Positions 10,066 through 18,434 of a DNA stretch of 64,000 nucleotides are shown here, one piece after another. Position 1 is the stretch's first letter; each line of letters begins with the position of its first letter. This DNA is from RPQJ01 sp963696545. Its GTDB lineage: Bacteria > Pseudomonadota > Gammaproteobacteria > Steroidobacterales > Steroidobacteraceae. Position numbers and translations under genes: made by a program. The DNA is taken from assembly GCA_963696545.1 (NCBI GenBank), contig CAVOKQ010000012.1, positions 1 through 64,000 on the forward strand. Reading direction: 5' to 3'. Below the pieces are notes generated by a model, which worked only from the letters and a program-made list of their open reading frames with translations, did not search any database and was not told the DNA's origin.

Positions 10066-11375
10066 CCGATCTGCTGGCCGGGCCGCTCCGCCTGCCGTGT
10101 GGAGCGGTCCTCCCCAACCGCCTGTGCAAGGCCGCGATGACCGAGGGTCTCGCGGACTCGTTGCTGCGCGCCACACCGCGGCACGAGACCCTCTACCGGA
10201 CCTGGAGCGAGGGCGGGGCCGGCCTGCTGCTGACCGGCAACGTGCAGGTCGACCGCACGGACCTCGAGCGGCCGGGCAATGTCGCCATCGACGTGTCCGC
10301 GGCCCAGACGGTTTCGGACGAAGCCCGGCAGCGACTGCGGGCGTGGGCCAGGGCCGGCACCGTCGGTGGCAATCACCTGTGGATGCAACTGTCGCATGCC
10401 GGATGGCAGTCGCCGCGCTATGTCACCCGACGTCCTCTCGCCCCGTCGGACGTACAGCTGAAGCTGCTCGGCAATTATGCCCGTCCGCGACCTCTCACCG
10501 AGGCCGAAATCCTCGACTTCATCCAGCGGTTTGCCCGCGCGGCCGTGATTGCCCGCGAGACCGGGTTCACCGGCGTGCAGGTGCACGGGGCGCACGGTTA
10601 TCTGTTGAGCTCGTTCCTTTCGCCGGTCACCAATCTCCGTCGGGACGCGTGGGGCGGATCGCTCGAGAATCGAGCCCGGTTCCTGCTCGAGGTCGTGCGC
10701 GCGGTCCGCAAGGCGGTCGGCGCGGATTTCCCCGTGGCGCTGAAGCTCAACTCGGACGACTTCCGCAAGGGCGGCTTCTCCAACGACGAGTGCGTAGAAG
10801 TCGTCCGCTGGCTGAACGACGAGTCACTCGACCTGCTGGAGCTGTCGGGCGGTACCTACGAACAGCCGAGGCTCATCGGTGCGGAGGGGCGGGCAGACAG
10901 CGTCGTGCCGGTCCGGGCGAGCACGCGGGTCCGCGAAGCTTACTTCCTCGAGTACACCGACCGCGTCCGCAAGGTTGCACGCATGCCGGTGATGGTCACG
11001 GGCGGGTTCCGGTCACGGGCAAGCATGGAAGCGGCGCTCGCCGAAGATGCCTGCGACATGATCGGCCTCGGTCGCCCGCTGTGCTGGCAACCTGATTTCG
11101 TGCGCCGCCTGCTCGCACGCGAAGTGAACGCCGTCGAGCGCATCGAGGACCGTCTGCGCCTTCGGGATCGCGGCTGGCTCTCGCCGACCAGCCCGCTTAC
11201 GCCGATCAAGATGATCAACACGTTCGGCGCCCAGTCCTGGTATTACTGCCAGCTGTTCCGGCTTGCGGATGGTAAGCCTGCGGATCTCGGGCTCGGCATG
11301 TTCGCCGCGCTGAAGGAATACCTGATCGACGAGATCTCGACCGCAAGACGCATGCATCGTTCCTTTGGCGACTGA
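10062..11375 (+). CDS. NADH:flavin oxidoreductase, Old Yellow Enzyme family
   Basis: A 437-residue FMN-dependent OYE-family protein, likely an ene-reductase acting on an enone or enoyl-CoA. Visible landmarks are the TIM-barrel opening GPLRLPCGAVLPNRLCKAAM, QLSHAGWQSP, the conserved HGAHGYLLSSFLSP segment, and the DAWGGSLENRARF signature of the family. The C-terminal phosphate-binding part (VTGGFRS, DMIGLGRPL) is intact. The GTG start at 10062 overlaps the transporter stop (GTGA). An upstream extension in the same frame would read through the transporter and is rejected. No iron-sulphur extension is present, so it is the short OYE class rather than the 2,4-dienoyl-CoA reductase class. The context suggests reduction of a hydrophobic unsaturated substrate. 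Confidence 0.92.
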   Translation: MTDLLAGPLRLPCGAVLPNRLCKAAMTEGLADSLLRATPRHETLYRTWSEGGAGLLLTGNVQVDRTDLERPGNVAIDVSAAQTVSDEARQRLRAWARAGTVGGNHLWMQLSHAGWQSPRYVTRRPLAPSDVQLKLLGNYARPRPLTEAEILDFIQRFARAAVIARETGFTGVQVHGAHGYLLSSFLSPVTNLRRDAWGGSLENRARFLLEVVRAVRKAVGADFPVALKLNSDDFRKGGFSNDECVEVVRWLNDESLDLLELSGGTYEQPRLIGAEGRADSVVPVRASTRVREAYFLEYTDRVRKVARMPVMVTGGFRSRASMEAALAEDACDMIGLGRPLCWQPDFVRRLLAREVNAVERIEDRLRLRDRGWLSPTSPLTPIKMINTFGAQSWYYCQLFRLADGKPADLGLGMFAALKEYLIDEISTARRMHRSFGD

Positions 11376-11410
11376 CTGGGATCCGGTACAGCGCGGGACA
11401 GGAGGACGAC

Positions 11411-13009
11411 ATGGATGGCACGAACGGACAGTTCGACTACGACTGGCTGATCGTCGGCTCCGGCTTCGGCGGCAGCGTCTCCGCGCTTCGGCTGGCCGAG
11501 AAGGGTTACAAGGTCGGGGTCCTCGAAGCCGGCCGCCGCTATCGCGACGAGGACTACGCGAAGACGACCTGGGACCTGAAGCGCTGGCTATGGGCGCCGG
11601 CAATCGGCCTGCGCGGGATCTTCCGCATGACGCCCTTCAAGGACGTCTTCATCGCGAGCGGTGCCGGGGTCGGTGGCGGCAGCATCGTGTACGCGAACAC
11701 GCTGTACCGGGCGAGCCCGGAGTTCTTCGTCAATCCCCAGTGGGCCGAACTCGGCGATTGGGCCTCAGCGCTCGCGCCGCACTACGATACGGCCGAGAAG
11801 ATGCTCGGCGTGCAGATGGTGCCCCACGAGAGCGATGGCCAGCAGCTGCTCCGCGAGGTCGGCAAGCATTTCGGCGTGGAGGACACGTTTCACCGCACCC
11901 CGGTCGGCGTCTTCTTCGGCAAGCCCGGCACCACCGTGCCGGACCCCTATTTCGGCGGCGAGGGACCCGATCGCACCGGGTGCACCCGCTGTGGAGCCTG
12001 CATGGTTGGCTGCCGCGAGGGCGCGAAGAACACGCTGGTGAAGAACTACCTCTGGTTCGCGGAGAAGCGCGGCGTCGAGATCCTTCCTGAGCGTGCCGTA
12101 GTGGACATACGGCCGATCGGCGCGGAGGACGGCGCCGACGGCTACGTCGTGACGACCGAGCGCCCGGGCGCCTGGTTCCGCAAGGAGCGCCGCACGTTCA
12201 CCGCGCGCGGCATCGTGATGTCGGCGGGCGCGCTGGGAACCAATCGTCTGCTGGCGCAGTGCAAGCTGTCGGGCTCGCTGCCGCGGATCAGCGACCGCCT
12301 GGGCCACCTGGTACGCACCAACAGCGAATCCATCCTGGCGGTGACGATGCCGGAAGGCATGGCTCGCCCGTGGAACGACGTCGCGATCAGCGCGAGCGTG
12401 TATCCGCGCGCGGATACCCACATCGAGTTCGTTACCTATGGCAAGCACGGCGATGCAATGGCGCTGCTGTATACGCTGCTGACCGGCGACGGCACGCGGC
12501 TGACCCGGCCGCTGATGTGGCTCGGCAACATCGTGCGTCATCCGCTCACTTTCCTGCGCACGCTCTGGCCGGTGGGCTGGTCGAGGCGCACCGTGCTGTT
12601 CCTCGTGATGCAGAGCCTCGACAACGCGATTTCCTTCCGCGCGAAGCGGGGACTCTTCGGCGGCGTGTCGCTGACGACGGAACAGGACCCGGAGAAGCCG
12701 AACCCGACGTTCATCGAGATTGGCAATCGTGCGGCCGAGTGGCTGGCGCAGAAGACGGGCGGCTATGCGCAGAGCATGGTGCTCGAGGCCTGGGCAAATA
12801 TCCCGACCACGGCACACATCCTGGGTGGAGCCGTGATTGGTCGCGATGCTGCGAGCGGCGTCGTGGACCAGCAGAACCGGCTGTTCGGCTACCGGAATTT
12901 CCTGGTCTGCGACGGATCAACCGTGCCGGCCAACCCGGGCGTGAACCCGTCGCTGACGATCACGGCGATGACCGAGCACGCGATGAGCCAGGTTGCCGCG
13001 AAGGCGTAG
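11411..13009 (+). CDS. GMC-family FAD oxidoreductase, cholesterol-oxidase-like, with Cys cluster
   Basis: A 532-residue flavoprotein. The N-terminal FAD dinucleotide-binding motif GSGFGGSVSALRLAEKG (residues 17-33) is followed by EAG. The C-terminus carries the GMC FAD-binding block around GSTVPANPGVNPSLTITA and NIPTTAHILGG. This branch includes actinobacterial ChoD-like proteins, so oxidation of a 3-hydroxysteroid or similar alcohol is a reasonable hypothesis, not proven. A striking CxxCxxCxxxC cluster at C191, C194, C197 and C201 is spaced like a ferredoxin [4Fe-4S] site and is followed by GAKNTLVKNYL. A strong AGGAGG Shine-Dalgarno lies 6 nt before the ATG. It sits 35 bp after the OYE gene, consistent with one catabolic operon. 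Confidence 0.88.
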   Translation: MDGTNGQFDYDWLIVGSGFGGSVSALRLAEKGYKVGVLEAGRRYRDEDYAKTTWDLKRWLWAPAIGLRGIFRMTPFKDVFIASGAGVGGGSIVYANTLYRASPEFFVNPQWAELGDWASALAPHYDTAEKMLGVQMVPHESDGQQLLREVGKHFGVEDTFHRTPVGVFFGKPGTTVPDPYFGGEGPDRTGCTRCGACMVGCREGAKNTLVKNYLWFAEKRGVEILPERAVVDIRPIGAEDGADGYVVTTERPGAWFRKERRTFTARGIVMSAGALGTNRLLAQCKLSGSLPRISDRLGHLVRTNSESILAVTMPEGMARPWNDVAISASVYPRADTHIEFVTYGKHGDAMALLYTLLTGDGTRLTRPLMWLGNIVRHPLTFLRTLWPVGWSRRTVLFLVMQSLDNAISFRAKRGLFGGVSLTTEQDPEKPNPTFIEIGNRAAEWLAQKTGGYAQSMVLEAWANIPTTAHILGGAVIGRDAASGVVDQQNRLFGYRNFLVCDGSTVPANPGVNPSLTITAMTEHAMSQVAAKA

Positions 13010-13045
13010 GCGACCGGCCAGAACGCTCCACAGCAGGGGAAGGCA

Positions 13046-15112
13046 ATGAGAGTCCATCAGCAGTTCACGTCGATCGCTGGAGTCGTGGTCCTTGCCATCT
13101 GGAGCGGCGGCGTGTTCGGCGCGGGTGGAGCGGCCGCGGTGGCAGGCCCGGGTGCGATGGAAGGCAAGCACTTCCACCCGAAAGGCAAGCCGCCGAGCAC
13201 GTACACGATCGAGTTGCAGGATGGCCTGCGTGCGACCCTGCCATTCGACGACAAGCGCGACTTTGACGAGGTGAAGAAGGGCTTCATCGCTGCGCCGACC
13301 TACCACAAGATCATGGCGGACGCGGGCAACGTCGCGTGGGACATCGGCAGCTACGACTACCTGCTGCAGGGCAAGTCGTTCGATAGCATCAATCCCTCGC
13401 TGCAGCGCCAGGCCGTGCTGAACATGGCTTACGGCCTCTACGAAGTCGTACCCGGCAGGATCTACCAAGTGCGGGGCTTCGACCTCGCGAACATGAGCGT
13501 CATCAGGGGCGACACCGGGTGGATCCTGTTCGACGTGCTGACGTCGAAAGAAACGGCGCGGGCTGCGCTGGCGCTGGTTAATGAGAAGCTGGGCACGCGT
13601 CCAGTGGTGGCGGTCGTCTACTCGCACTCGCACGCCGATCACTTCGGCGGAGTGCGCGGCGTGGTCGACGCGGCCGACGTGGCGAACGGCAAGGTGGCGA
13701 TCATCGCGCCGGTCGGCTTCATGGAAGCGGCGGTGGCGGAGAACGTCTACGCGGGCAACGCAATGAGCCGGCGCGCCTTCTACCAGTACGGCGCGCTGCT
13801 GCCGCACAGCCCGTTCGCGCACGTCGACCAGGCGATCGGCAAGACGACCGCGGCGGGTGATGTCGGGCTGATCGCGCCGACCCGGATCATCAGCAAGGAC
13901 ATCGAGGAGCTGACCGTCGACGGGGTCACGATGGTGTTCCAGAACACGCCGGGTACCGAGGCGCCGGCGGAAATGAACACCTGGTTCCCGCAGTTCAAGG
14001 CGTTCTGGGCGGCGGAGAACATCACCGGCACGGTGCACAACATCTACACGCTGCGGGGCGCGCTGGTCCGGGACGCGCTCGAATGGTCGAAGGAAATCAA
14101 CCGTGCGCTGTACATGTTCGGGCAGGACGCCGAAGTGATGTTCGCTGCGCACAGCTGGCCGCGCTGGGGCAATGCGCGCATCCAGGAAGTGATGCGCACG
14201 CAGCGCGACATCTACGCCAACATGAACAACGACGTGCTGCACCTCGCCAACCAGGGCGTGACGATCAACGAGATCCACAACGTCTACCACTCGCCGCCCA
14301 GCCTGCAGCGGAAATGGGCGGCGCACAGCTACCACGGCTCGGAGGAGCACAACAGCCGTGCCGTGATCAATCGCTACCTCGGCTACTGGGACGCGAACCC
14401 GGCCACGCTGATCCCGCTGTCGCCGCGCGATTCGGCGCCGCTTTACGTGGAGATGATGGGCGGCGCGGCGCCGATCATGAAGAAGGGCAGGGAGCTGTAC
14501 GACCAGGGCAAGTACCTCTACGCGACGGAGATACTGAACAAGCTCGTGTACGCCGAGCCGGGCAACCAGGCGGCGAAGGACCTGCTGGCGGACTGCTTCG
14601 AGCAGATCGGCTACCAGAAGGAAAGCACCAGCCTGCGCAACAGCTTCCTCGCGGCCGCACTCGAGCTGCGCTCCGGGATACCGGCCGGCATCGCGCCGCG
14701 CTCGTTCAGTCCCGACGTGATTCGCGCGCTGACGACGGACTTGTGGCTCGACCTGGTCGCGATCCTGCTCGACAGCAAGAAGGCCGACGGCCTCGAGTTC
14801 ACGATGAACCTGGTGACGCCGGACAACGGCGAGCAGTATGCGGTGGAGCTGAGCAACGCGACGCTGAGCAGCATCAAGGGCTTCCAGGCGAAGCGCCCGG
14901 ACCTCACCTTGACGATCAACCGTGCGGACCTCGAGACGGTGATGCTCGGCAAGGCGACGTTCGCGCAGCAGGTCGCCGCGGGCAAGGCGAAGATCGACGG
15001 CAACCCGAAGCCGCTCGAGCAGTTGATGGGCATGCTGGTGCGATTCCCGCCGGACTTCGAGATCATGCCGGGAACGAAGGCCGTGCAGCCCGCGGTCACG
15101 GGCGCGCACTGA
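13046..15112 (+). CDS. Exported metallo-beta-lactamase-fold alkylsulfatase (SdsA1-like)
   Basis: A 688-residue linear alkylsulfatase that hydrolyses sulfate esters of medium or long alkyl chains, such as dodecyl sulfate, to the alcohol and sulfate. The N-terminal hydrophobic signal (about 8-33) predicts export. The metal-binding motif is H194-S-H196-A-D198-H199, followed by the family block EAPAEMNTWFPQFKAFW. A central helical dimerisation region contains SYHGSEEHNSRAVINRYLG, and the C-terminal 120 residues form an SCP2-like hydrophobic-substrate domain. Length and domain order match SdsA1-type enzymes. It lies 36 bp after the GMC oxidase gene, so released long-chain alcohol could be an oxidase substrate; that link is inference. 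Confidence 0.9.
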   Translation: MRVHQQFTSIAGVVVLAIWSGGVFGAGGAAAVAGPGAMEGKHFHPKGKPPSTYTIELQDGLRATLPFDDKRDFDEVKKGFIAAPTYHKIMADAGNVAWDIGSYDYLLQGKSFDSINPSLQRQAVLNMAYGLYEVVPGRIYQVRGFDLANMSVIRGDTGWILFDVLTSKETARAALALVNEKLGTRPVVAVVYSHSHADHFGGVRGVVDAADVANGKVAIIAPVGFMEAAVAENVYAGNAMSRRAFYQYGALLPHSPFAHVDQAIGKTTAAGDVGLIAPTRIISKDIEELTVDGVTMVFQNTPGTEAPAEMNTWFPQFKAFWAAENITGTVHNIYTLRGALVRDALEWSKEINRALYMFGQDAEVMFAAHSWPRWGNARIQEVMRTQRDIYANMNNDVLHLANQGVTINEIHNVYHSPPSLQRKWAAHSYHGSEEHNSRAVINRYLGYWDANPATLIPLSPRDSAPLYVEMMGGAAPIMKKGRELYDQGKYLYATEILNKLVYAEPGNQAAKDLLADCFEQIGYQKESTSLRNSFLAAALELRSGIPAGIAPRSFSPDVIRALTTDLWLDLVAILLDSKKADGLEFTMNLVTPDNGEQYAVELSNATLSSIKGFQAKRPDLTLTINRADLETVMLGKATFAQQVAAGKAKIDGNPKPLEQLMGMLVRFPPDFEIMPGTKAVQPAVTGAH

Positions 15113-15153
15113 CCGCGCAGGCGGGTGTCGCCATGTCGGGCTAGTATTGCGGC

Positions 15154-16608
15154 ATGAACGACCCGACGCCGCCCGGCAGCCTGGACCCTCTTGACTGGAA
15201 CGCATTTCGCGCGCTGGCCCATCGTGCGGTCGACGACGCGATCGACGACCTCGCCACCGTGCGTGGACGCCCGGTCTGGCAGCCGTTGCCCGATGAGGTC
15301 GTCGCGCGTTTCCGTGCGCCGTTGCCGATGTCGCCGCAGGATCCCGCGGCCGTCTACCAGGAGTTTCGCGAGTCGGTAGCACCGTTCGGTATGGGCAACA
15401 CGCACCCGAGGTTCTGGGCGTGGTACATGGGCGCGGGTACCGCGTTCGGCGCGCTTGGGGATTTTCTCGGCGCGATGCTCAACCCGAACATGGGCGGTGG
15501 CAACCACATCGCGAACCACGTCGAGGCGCAGGTCGTCGACTGGTGCAAGGAGATCGTCGGCCTGCCGCCGTCAGCCGGGGGGCTGCTGGTGAGCGGCGCG
15601 TCGATGGCGAACCTCGTCGGTCTCGCGGTCGCCCGCAACGCGACCGCGGGAATCGACCTGCGAAGCGAGGGCGTGCAGGGACTCGCGGCGCGCACGACCT
15701 GGTACGCATCGACGGAAGTGCACAGCTGCATCCAGAAAGCCATCGAGCTGCTCGGGCTCGGCAGCCGAGCGTTGCGCAAGGTGCCGGTCGATTCGAGCTA
15801 CCGGATCGATCTCGGCAAGCTCGAAGCGATGATTGCAGCAGACCGCGCGGCCGGTCTCAGTCCCTGCTGCGTGATCGGGACGGCGGCGACGATCAATACC
15901 GGATCCGTCGACGACCTTGCCGCACTCGCTGACTTGTGCGAGCGCGAAAAGCTCTGGTTCCACGTCGATGGCGCAATCGGTGCCGTACTCGCGCTGTCCG
16001 GCACGCATCGCGGCCTGGTCGCAGGCATCGAGCGCGCGGATTCGGTCGCGCTCGACCTGCACAAGTGGCTGCAGGTTCCGTTCGAGGCGGGTTGCGCGCT
16101 CGTGCGTGATCGCCAGCTGCATCGCGGCACCTTCGCGCTCACGCCGGAGTACCTGGAGAAGACCGAGCGGGGCCTCGCAAGCGGGCCGCTGTGGTTCAGC
16201 GAGTACGGTGTGCAGTTGTCGCGGGGCTTCCGCGCGCTCAAGGTGTGGATGTCTTTCAAGGAGCACGGCCTGGCGCGGTATGGAGCGCTGATCGACCGCA
16301 ACATCGCGCAGGCCAAGTTGCTGGCGCGGCTGGTCGAGCAGTCTCCGGACCTCGAGCTGATGGCGCCCACGGTCGTCAACATCGCCTGCTTCCGCTACAA
16401 CCCGGGTGGGCTCGACGCGCAGCGCTTGAACGCACTGAACGAGGAACTGCTGATACGCCTGCACGAGAGCGGCATTGCCGCGCCGTCGTATACGACGCTG
16501 GATGGCAACTATTGCCTGCGCGCGGCGATCGCAAACCACCGCACCCGGGACGAGGATCTTCCGTTGCTGGTCGACGCCGTCCGGCGGCTCGGCCGCGAGC
16601 TCGCCTGA
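15154..16608 (+). CDS. PLP-dependent group II decarboxylase family protein
   Basis: A 484-residue fold-type I PLP enzyme of the aromatic-L-amino-acid/glutamate decarboxylase family. Visible features are the GGLLVSGASMANLVGLAVARN segment that binds PLP phosphate, the HVDGAIGAV motif with the aspartate that contacts the PLP ring nitrogen, and the Schiff-base lysine K304 in DLHKWLQVPFEAGC. The substrate cannot be read from sequence; family members decarboxylate tryptophan, tyrosine, DOPA, histidine or glutamate. It follows the alkylsulfatase by 41 bp on the same strand and may close the operon; no strong Shine-Dalgarno was seen. It converges with a hydrolase gene, leaving only 6 bp between the stops. 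Confidence 0.88.
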   Translation: MNDPTPPGSLDPLDWNAFRALAHRAVDDAIDDLATVRGRPVWQPLPDEVVARFRAPLPMSPQDPAAVYQEFRESVAPFGMGNTHPRFWAWYMGAGTAFGALGDFLGAMLNPNMGGGNHIANHVEAQVVDWCKEIVGLPPSAGGLLVSGASMANLVGLAVARNATAGIDLRSEGVQGLAARTTWYASTEVHSCIQKAIELLGLGSRALRKVPVDSSYRIDLGKLEAMIAADRAAGLSPCCVIGTAATINTGSVDDLAALADLCEREKLWFHVDGAIGAVLALSGTHRGLVAGIERADSVALDLHKWLQVPFEAGCALVRDRQLHRGTFALTPEYLEKTERGLASGPLWFSEYGVQLSRGFRALKVWMSFKEHGLARYGALIDRNIAQAKLLARLVEQSPDLELMAPTVVNIACFRYNPGGLDAQRLNALNEELLIRLHESGIAAPSYTTLDGNYCLRAAIANHRTRDEDLPLLVDAVRRLGRELA

Positions 16609-16614
16609 TCGCGG

Positions 16615-17448
16615 TCAGTTGCGGGCAAACCAGTCGAGCGCGAGGTCTGCCACGCGATCGGGCTCGTCGAGCGGCAGCCAGTGCGTCGCGCCGTCGATGC
16701 GTTCGTAGCGCCACGGCGCGGCCATCCGTCGTTCGGACCTGATCATCTGGTCCTCGGCCAGGCAGTGGTCGTCGCTGCTCCAGATGCCGAGCGTCGGCAC
16801 GCGGCACGCCGGCCACGAGCCGAATATCACGCTGGCAAGGTTGGCGCGGTACCAGTTGAGGCCCGCGGTCAGCCTGCCGGGCCGCGACATGTCGCGCACG
16901 CAGCCGTTCACGTCAGGGTGATGCCGCGCCCAGTGGCGAAGTCCGGCGAAGTCATTGCGCGACAGCGAGGCCTCCGCGATGCCGGGCAGCTGCCAGAAGA
17001 TCGTGTAGGCACCCTTGCGTCTCTGCTCCAGGCCCGCCAGCGCGTACTCGCGTGGGTGTCCGACCGAGATCACGACGCTGCTGCGCACCAGCTCGGGATG
17101 CGCCAGTGCCAGGCTCCAGGCCACCGCGGCACCCCAGTCGTGCCCCACGACGTGCACGGGCTCGCGGATCGCCAGTCTTGCGAGCAGGCCGGTCAGGTCA
17201 CCGAGGATCCGCTCCATCGCGTAGTGCGCACGGCCCGACGGGGCGTCCGATGCGCCAAATCCGCGCAGGTCGGGTGCGATGACGCGGAGTCCGGCGGCGG
17301 CCATTCGTGGCGCGACTCTGGCCCACAGCGCCAGCGAGTCCGGAAATCCGTGCAGCAGCAGCACCGGCGTGCCCGCACCCGTGCCGGCGGACTGCACGTT
17401 CAGGGTGACCTCCCCGACGTGCATTCGTTCCAATCGCTTGTTTTTCAT
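16615..17448 (-). CDS. Alpha/beta hydrolase, epoxide hydrolase/haloalkane dehalogenase type
   Basis: A 277-residue alpha/beta hydrolase. The nucleophile elbow is GHDWGAA with Asp104, which points to the epoxide hydrolase/dehalogenase branch rather than a serine esterase. HGFPD at 33-37 supplies the oxyanion turn, SDDH (about 225-228) the acid, and H256 in GATHWLPLDEP the catalytic base. The ATG at 17448 is preferred; an upstream in-frame start at 17484 adds 12 residues before the conserved fold. It is divergent from the M48 protease gene, and its stop nearly abuts the decarboxylase stop on the opposite strand. Confidence 0.88.
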   Translation of the reverse strand: MKNKRLERMHVGEVTLNVQSAGTGAGTPVLLLHGFPDSLALWARVAPRMAAAGLRVIAPDLRGFGASDAPSGRAHYAMERILGDLTGLLARLAIREPVHVVGHDWGAAVAWSLALAHPELVRSSVVISVGHPREYALAGLEQRRKGAYTIFWQLPGIAEASLSRNDFAGLRHWARHHPDVNGCVRDMSRPGRLTAGLNWYRANLASVIFGSWPACRVPTLGIWSSDDHCLAEDQMIRSERRMAAPWRYERIDGATHWLPLDEPDRVADLALDWFARN

Positions 17449-17606
17449 ACGACTCGATCGCTGACTGACTCCGACCGGGAGCATACCCGCCCGGCGCGAA
17501 TGCGTCCCGGATCAGGGGGTATGCCCGCTCGTCGACCTTCCCGCCGGGCCGGGCGCACGGCATCATCTGCGCCTCTCCCCAGCACGATCGCGCCAGGAGT
17601 CACAGG

Positions 17607-18434
17607 ATGTTGCGGAAGTTTGCCATCGCCCTCGCATTTGTCGCCCTCGTCGCCGGCTGCGCCACGAGCCCCACCGGCCGCAAGCAGCTGATGATCGTTT
17701 CGGAGAGCCAGGCCATCGCCTCGTCGCGGCAGGCGTACGTGCAGGAGATGGGCAAGTACAAGAAGGAGGGCAAGCTCGTCACCGACCCGCGCGTCATCAA
17801 CCGCGTGAAAGTGATCACCGAGAGGCTCGTCGCGCAGGCCGTAAAAATGCGGCCGGACAGCGCGAAGTGGGAGTGGACCGTTGAGGTTATCGACGACCCG
17901 CAGAACGTCAACGCGTGGTGCATGGCGGGTGGCCGCATGGCGATCTATACGGGCCTGCTGCTCAAGGTCGATCCCACCGACGACGAGCTCGCGCAGGTCA
18001 TGGGTCACGAGATCGCGCACGCGCTCGCGAACCATACTGCCGAGCGCATGTCGGTCGCGATGGCGAGCCAGCTCGGCGTGCTCGCCGCGGGCATCCTGCT
18101 CGACCAGTCGGCAGGCACGATTGCGGCGGGCGCGGCAGCGGCGCAGGTCGCAGTCAACCTGCCGAACAGCCGCCAGGCCGAGACCGAGGCCGATCGCATC
18201 GGCATCGAGCTTGCTGCCAAGGCCGGATACGATCCGCAGGCCGCCGTCACGCTGTGGCAGAAAATGGCCGCCGTCGGTGGCGGCAAGGGACCGCCTCAGT
18301 TCCTGAGCACGCACCCGAGCGACGCGACCCGCCAGCAGGCGCTGGCGAAGCTGGTCTCGCAGATGATGCCGTACTACAGGGCAGCCGGCGTGCCGCCCAC
18401 TTACCCTGTGCGTGTCGGCACGGCGGCTGTTTGA
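17607..18434 (+). CDS. M48 family metalloprotease, lipoprotein
   Basis: A 275-residue zinc peptidase. The N-terminus has a lipoprotein signal (LVAGCATSP, lipid-anchored Cys near residue 17). The zinc motif H134-E-I-A-H138 is followed by the third-ligand region AETEADRIGIELAAKAGYDP. Relatives such as LoiP and BepA act in outer-membrane protein quality control from the periplasmic face of the envelope. AGGAG lies about 10 nt upstream of the ATG. The stop overlaps the TTG start of the S9 peptidase gene (TTGA), suggesting coupled expression of two peptidases. Confidence 0.93.
   Translation: MLRKFAIALAFVALVAGCATSPTGRKQLMIVSESQAIASSRQAYVQEMGKYKKEGKLVTDPRVINRVKVITERLVAQAVKMRPDSAKWEWTVEVIDDPQNVNAWCMAGGRMAIYTGLLLKVDPTDDELAQVMGHEIAHALANHTAERMSVAMASQLGVLAAGILLDQSAGTIAAGAAAAQVAVNLPNSRQAETEADRIGIELAAKAGYDPQAAVTLWQKMAAVGGGKGPPQFLSTHPSDATRQQALAKLVSQMMPYYRAAGVPPTYPVRVGTAAV

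Noticed and set aside
7177..10176. A 999-codon open frame on the - strand opposite the MMPL transporter
   Set aside because: It is rich in Arg/His/Asp with no motif. It is the mirror of a GC-rich coding gene; the + strand protein is clearly a transporter.
12917..15382. An 821-codon - strand open frame opposite the alkylsulfatase
   Set aside because: It is low-complexity Arg/Val/His sequence without a domain. The + strand carries the full metallo-beta-lactamase enzyme.
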